Assembly: GCA_034008185.1 (NCBI GenBank)
Contig: CM067082.1
Location: forward strand, 88,597,684-88,661,683
Source of the DNA: Gorsachius magnificus
Lineage: Eukaryota; Chordata; Aves; Pelecaniformes; Ardeidae
Direction: 5' to 3'
Length of the DNA: 64,000 nt
The notes under the pieces were generated by a model, which saw only the letters and a program-made list of their open reading frames with translations, was not told where the DNA came from and did not search any database. Shown here in pieces: positions 60,137-64,000 of the stretch (its first letter is position 1; each line of letters opens with the position of its first letter). Position numbers and translations under genes: made by a program.

Positions 60137-61734
60137 CAGAGGGAGGACTATTCTAAAAGAAATATGTCTTGCAGCAAGTAAGCTTTTTGCATTTTGGCCA
60201 AACAACCTTTTTGAATGTGGCACTGACAAGAACAAAGGAGCAAGGGTTGTTCCCCACTTTTACTTTTTTCTTAACTCCTGAGGGAACAGTGGAATTAGTT
60301 TCATCCATAGTTTGAAAGATGGTTGTTTCTGCTAGCCTATTCCAAATGTTTTTTAATGACAGCTTTCATAGGTAATTGCCTGCTTTCAACCAGCTTAAAA
60401 CGGGAAACACAAACGCTAATTTAGACTTGATGTGAACCCCAACAATTTTCTTAATCATAAGAAAAGATTCTTTGAGATGTGTTCACTCAGAGTAAAAAAA
60501 ATCCTTCTGTAAACAGCAGCACAGTTGATATTAACAGTAGTCCTGACTTAAAACCGCTGTGTATGTATGAGTGCACACTCATGTGCGTGTGTGCAAGGAG
60601 GGTAGGAGAAAGCCTTATTTTCCTGTGTGGTGATCTTGTTTAAAACAAATATGTGGGTTGGTCTTTTAAGCAATGCAGACTTAAATGCTAAAATCCAAAT
60701 TTAGATCCCAGTTTAGGCAAGAGTTTATTTACGACAGCACTTCACAAGTCTTTTCAGAGTATTCAGTGGGACTTTTGTACACATTTCATCATGAGTCCAA
60801 TCTTCAAGGCTTTGTGATACATACAAGCTCTTGGCTAGAAGTCAGTGCCACTTACTGAGGGATATTCTGACACGACTAAGCAGACTTTTTCTTTCGAAGC
60901 TTTAATTAAAAAAGAAAAAAAAAAAGAGATTCTAACTGTGGATTCTAAGCATCCACAGGTACTGTCTTGAAACCACACTGAAAATAAAGCCATGGCAGCA
61001 TGCAGGAGATGCTACCCGTCACTGCAGAAGTCCTGTTTCCAGGGTGTAGCTGGCTGTGCGGAGGAGATCCTTGGTACCACAGCGCTCCATCTGCCGGTGC
61101 GTGGGAGAAGCCTGCTGTGCACCTCTGCAGCCTCGGAAGCTGGCTCCGTGTGATTTTTTTTGGTGACTTAGATCAACCTGTGAGGCTGCTTTCATGCTTG
61201 GGAGAGTTGCGATATTTAGCCCATGATATCACTTTACTTCCTTCCTCTCCTACATCCCTCTCAAGGCGTCTTCATCCATCATCAAGGCTAGGGGCTGAGA
61301 TCGCATTTCAGCTCCTTTTAGGAGCTGCAATTACGAGGCCAAGGATCTCTGAATGACCCTGTTCTCGAACCACAACTAGCTGTGGCTGCCAATTCTTCTG
61401 ATTGAGTAGTAACTGCTGTGTGTAAAATGGTGGTCTAGAAGGGGGCAAGTAGGCAAACGTTTATTGCTAATGTCTGAGGTATTCATTTACCACCTGCACT
61501 TGGTAATGTCTTGTCAGTGACTTGAATCATAGGCTAAAAATCCTCTCTGAAGTGTGGGGGGGAAAAATGTCTGGATATTTGAACGGTTCTGGGGTTATGC
61601 ATTCAGTAAAAACAGATCTCGAACAGATCTTTAATGGCAGCGACAGGCAATCTGCATGGCAAGTGCTAGTTAGAAAAACTCGAGTGGAAATGTTTTATTT
61701 GAGGGGACCAGAGGGCACGGGGCGGGCGTGCTGA

Positions 61735-61770
61735 GGGGTGGCCCCCCCTCCCTTGGTGGGGGGACACCCC
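61735..61770. repeat. GC-rich hairpin (13-bp arms, 10-base loop)
   Basis: GGGGTGGCCCCCC (61735-61747) and GGGGGGACACCCC (61758-61770) are inverted repeats matching at 12 of 13 positions, separated by ten bases. The stem is almost entirely G-C and would be very stable as DNA or RNA. It lies in a locally GC-rich patch. No following T run supports a transcription terminator, and the stem is too short for a typical microRNA precursor. Confidence 0.7.
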
Positions 61771-63894
61771 AGCTGTCGTGGGCTTTCTGTGGCCTGCGCT
61801 CTGGCCCCTGAAATACCTCACTGGAGTGGAAATGTCAGGTTTCTCTATACGCAAATGGTGGAGGTCTATTTGTGGGATTGTTGCCCCTCACCCCCCGTTT
61901 TTCCTCCGGTTACAAACCTTCTCCTAATTCCTACTCCTACTAGTTCCTACTTCTGTGGAGTGTTTATTGGCGCCAGTCGCACCCCGCAGCCTGGCAGCCC
62001 TCCTTTTGCCACACTACCAGCAAGCCCTCTGCACCCTCTCTCAGGCAGCCACCTTCCCTTAAAAAAGGGCTACTTCTCTTTTTGTAACCTTTAATACTTT
62101 AAGGAACTACCTTATCTGATCATGTTCCTTTTTTTTTTTTCTGTTTCATTTGCATTGTCTACCAGGGCAGCGCTGGTCCTTGTGATTTCTCCTCCTTGAG
62201 GTCTTCCCAGCCATCGCCGCCATTGCTTGCCTTGCCCAAGCATCCCTGGCTTCTTCTCCCCCAGGGTCACAGCTTCAGCAGCAACCTAAGCTGAGGTGCC
62301 TCAGCCCTGCTGGGGAGCCCTTGATGTCATCGCTGTTGCTCTGTACGTTGCTCATAATAATCCCCACAGCGAGCTAATATTCTCAGGCCTTCTGTCGCAA
62401 CACCTCCCGGGCGAGAGGTCTTGCTGAGGACAAAACGCTGGCCACAAATCCCTTGCTCCTCTGAAGTTACAGTTCAGAGGAGTGAATTTTGGTTGTTTCT
62501 GCTGGTCATTCAAGGCATTCTGTTCCTCCAGTGTGATCCTCCCAGTGCTGTGCTACTGGGAAATGTCATTTCCGCCGTTACCACCTTTTTTTGCTTTAAA
62601 GTCAATTCTTTAACAGTATTTTCCTTGATGATCCATTTAGCCTTGTTTTCACATGACAAAAAGGGCATTTCAAATTTGTATCCAGCTCACCCGCTGCATG
62701 ACGGACTAAGTTGAATAAATGAGACGAATTACAGCCCCTTGAAAGATGAGTCTCTCTGCCCCTTTACCGCTTCTGCGCTGTCAGCAGAGCTTCTCCACGT
62801 GCATCAGTGGTGTTTGATCAGAAAATGTTCAATTAATTAAGATGTTGCATGCCTGAGGTTTGACAACCATGTTTAGCATCTTAGGCGGAGTTTCAGCAGA
62901 AGCTGGCCTGCATTTTTGGGGGATTGCTCTGGGAAGGGATCCTGGTTTGTTCTCCCAGGATCTAGAAAGGATTCCTTTTAACTGGGGGTTTCTCTGATTA
63001 CACCGCAGTGTACTGTGGAGCATGCTTTTTCCTGGGGCATTGGTGTACAACACAGATTCAGGGTTGGGTTTTTTGAAGTGCATTGGAAAATGTTTGCTTT
63101 CTCAAAATTCAGCACGCAGAAGAATAAAGCAGAATAACTGTTTCTAAACACTTTACTGTACGTTTCACATTTAAACATAAACAATATGCTGTTTTTCTCA
63201 CTGAGCCCTACTCAAAGTATGGAATAAGTCTGCCCTAAAAATGAATCACTACTGTGTAACGAAGGGGGCCATTTTCTGTGAGGCCTGGAGTTGCTGTGGT
63301 GGTGGGGCTGCAGTGAGAGGGACAGAGGGGGGGGTAGGACCTTACCCTAGCCATGGAAGGGGCAACCTTGCCCAGCAGCTGGGTTCTTTCTCCATCGCAG
63401 TGATCCCGTGCTTGATCAGCCAAACCCAGAGCCCTCCAGAGAGCCATTCACTGTGAGTTTCTCATTGCCTGGCTTGATACCTATTTGCAGAAATGCCAAG
63501 CGTTGCCAGCTGCAAACAAAAGGCTTTGGGAGCGGTCTGCCGAACCAAACATCCTGCAATACTCTATCTGAAAAAATCAGGTCATTGGCATCAAGCAGGA
63601 TATTAATTGATTTGTCTGTCATGGCTCTTCATCCATAAATTGCAAATTATGTTGCAAATTACTTTACCTCTCCAACCCCTTACATCAAAGGATGCTGACA
63701 TAAAATGATGTTTATGAAGTGCTATAGCAAGCACTGTTGAAGAAAGGCCAGTGAGGAAATGTGTGCGCTAAATACGGCCTAGGGCCACATATTTAAGAAT
63801 GGGCGGGGAAATTTCTGGATTCTAATTCAGTAAGTGACATGCATCCTGTGCTCTGGAAGGGTGTTCAGCTTCAAGACTGCATTTTTTTTATTAT

Positions 63895-64000
63895 TGTATT
63901 GGGTTTGCGTGGCAAGGTTTTGGTGGCAGGGGGGCTACAGGGGTGGCTTCTGCCAGAAGCTTCCCCCGTGTCCAACAGAGCCAACGGCAGCCCGCTCCAA
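63895..64000 (+). mobile_element. Start of an LTR of a second avian ERV family, cut by window edge
   Basis: From TGTATTGGGTTTGCGTGGCA onward, through 'aggttttggtggcaggggg', 'gctacaggggtggcttctg' and 'agaagcttcccccgtgtcc', the sequence resembles the 5' end of a widespread avian endogenous-retrovirus LTR. It has the TG start and is unlike the other three LTRs in the window. The element continues past the edge, so its length, flanks and whether internal viral sequence follows cannot be seen. The family assignment is from memory of the motif and needs a repeat-library search. Confidence 0.75.

Larger units (their letters stand above)
60040..63894. other. Unique non-coding sequence
   Basis: No gene or transposable element recognised. 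It includes a run of 12 G at 60125-60136 and a GC-rich inverted repeat at 61735-61770 annotated separately. Open frames are 118 codons or fewer and unconvincing. Confidence 0.5.

Noticed and set aside
1..64000. tRNA, rRNA, snRNA genes or CRISPR arrays
   Set aside because: I looked for tRNA B-box strings, 5S and U6-type starts, and regularly spaced direct repeats, and found none that hold up. The only perfect tandem array with a long unit is the 16-bp repeat, which has no spacers.

Overview
This is a stretch of vertebrate nuclear DNA, almost certainly from a bird. The evidence is its interspersed repeats. There are six CR1 LINE copies or fragments, recognised by the CR1 3' end with its 8-base ATTCTATG-type repeats and by the CR1 reverse-transcriptase reading frame. 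There are also three solo LTRs of one avian endogenous-retrovirus family and the start of an LTR of a second family. No mammalian L1 or Alu-type repeats were recognised, and there is no bacterial gene organisation. The LTR types suggest a neoavian bird rather than a galliform, but that is inference from memory of repeat families.

Layout: 1-5.3 kb is unique sequence with a small CpG-rich block at 4.0-4.3 kb. An old minus-strand CR1 lies at 5.3-5.9 kb. A perfect 4 x 16 bp tandem repeat lies at 9.46 kb. Two short minus-strand CR1 3' tails lie at 11.1 and 11.6 kb. A solo LTR with a perfect 5-bp target-site duplication lies at 12.4-13.0 kb. Plus-strand CR1 tails lie at 16.0-16.4 kb and 48.3-48.8 kb. 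From 16.4 to 45.7 kb the sequence is unique, with microsatellites, GC-rich islands and short motif clusters. A reverse-oriented solo LTR lies at 45.7-46.2 kb. The best-preserved element, a 1.7 kb minus-strand CR1 with an intact reverse-transcriptase core, lies at 55.05-56.75 kb. A third solo LTR lies at 59.5-60.0 kb, and a partial LTR runs off the right edge.

I found no protein-coding gene that I can name. Most open frames are short and look like chance frames, frames in GC-rich sequence, or antisense shadows of the repeats. The window therefore reads as intergenic or large-intron sequence. A few places carry combinations that could mark unannotated exons: strong splice-like signals beside an open frame or a CpG-rich block (13.55, 18.11, 28.06 and 36.9 kb), and one GC-rich block at 53.3-53.8 kb with a 167-codon antisense open frame. 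These are reported as low-confidence candidates. I do not see a new multi-gene system here.
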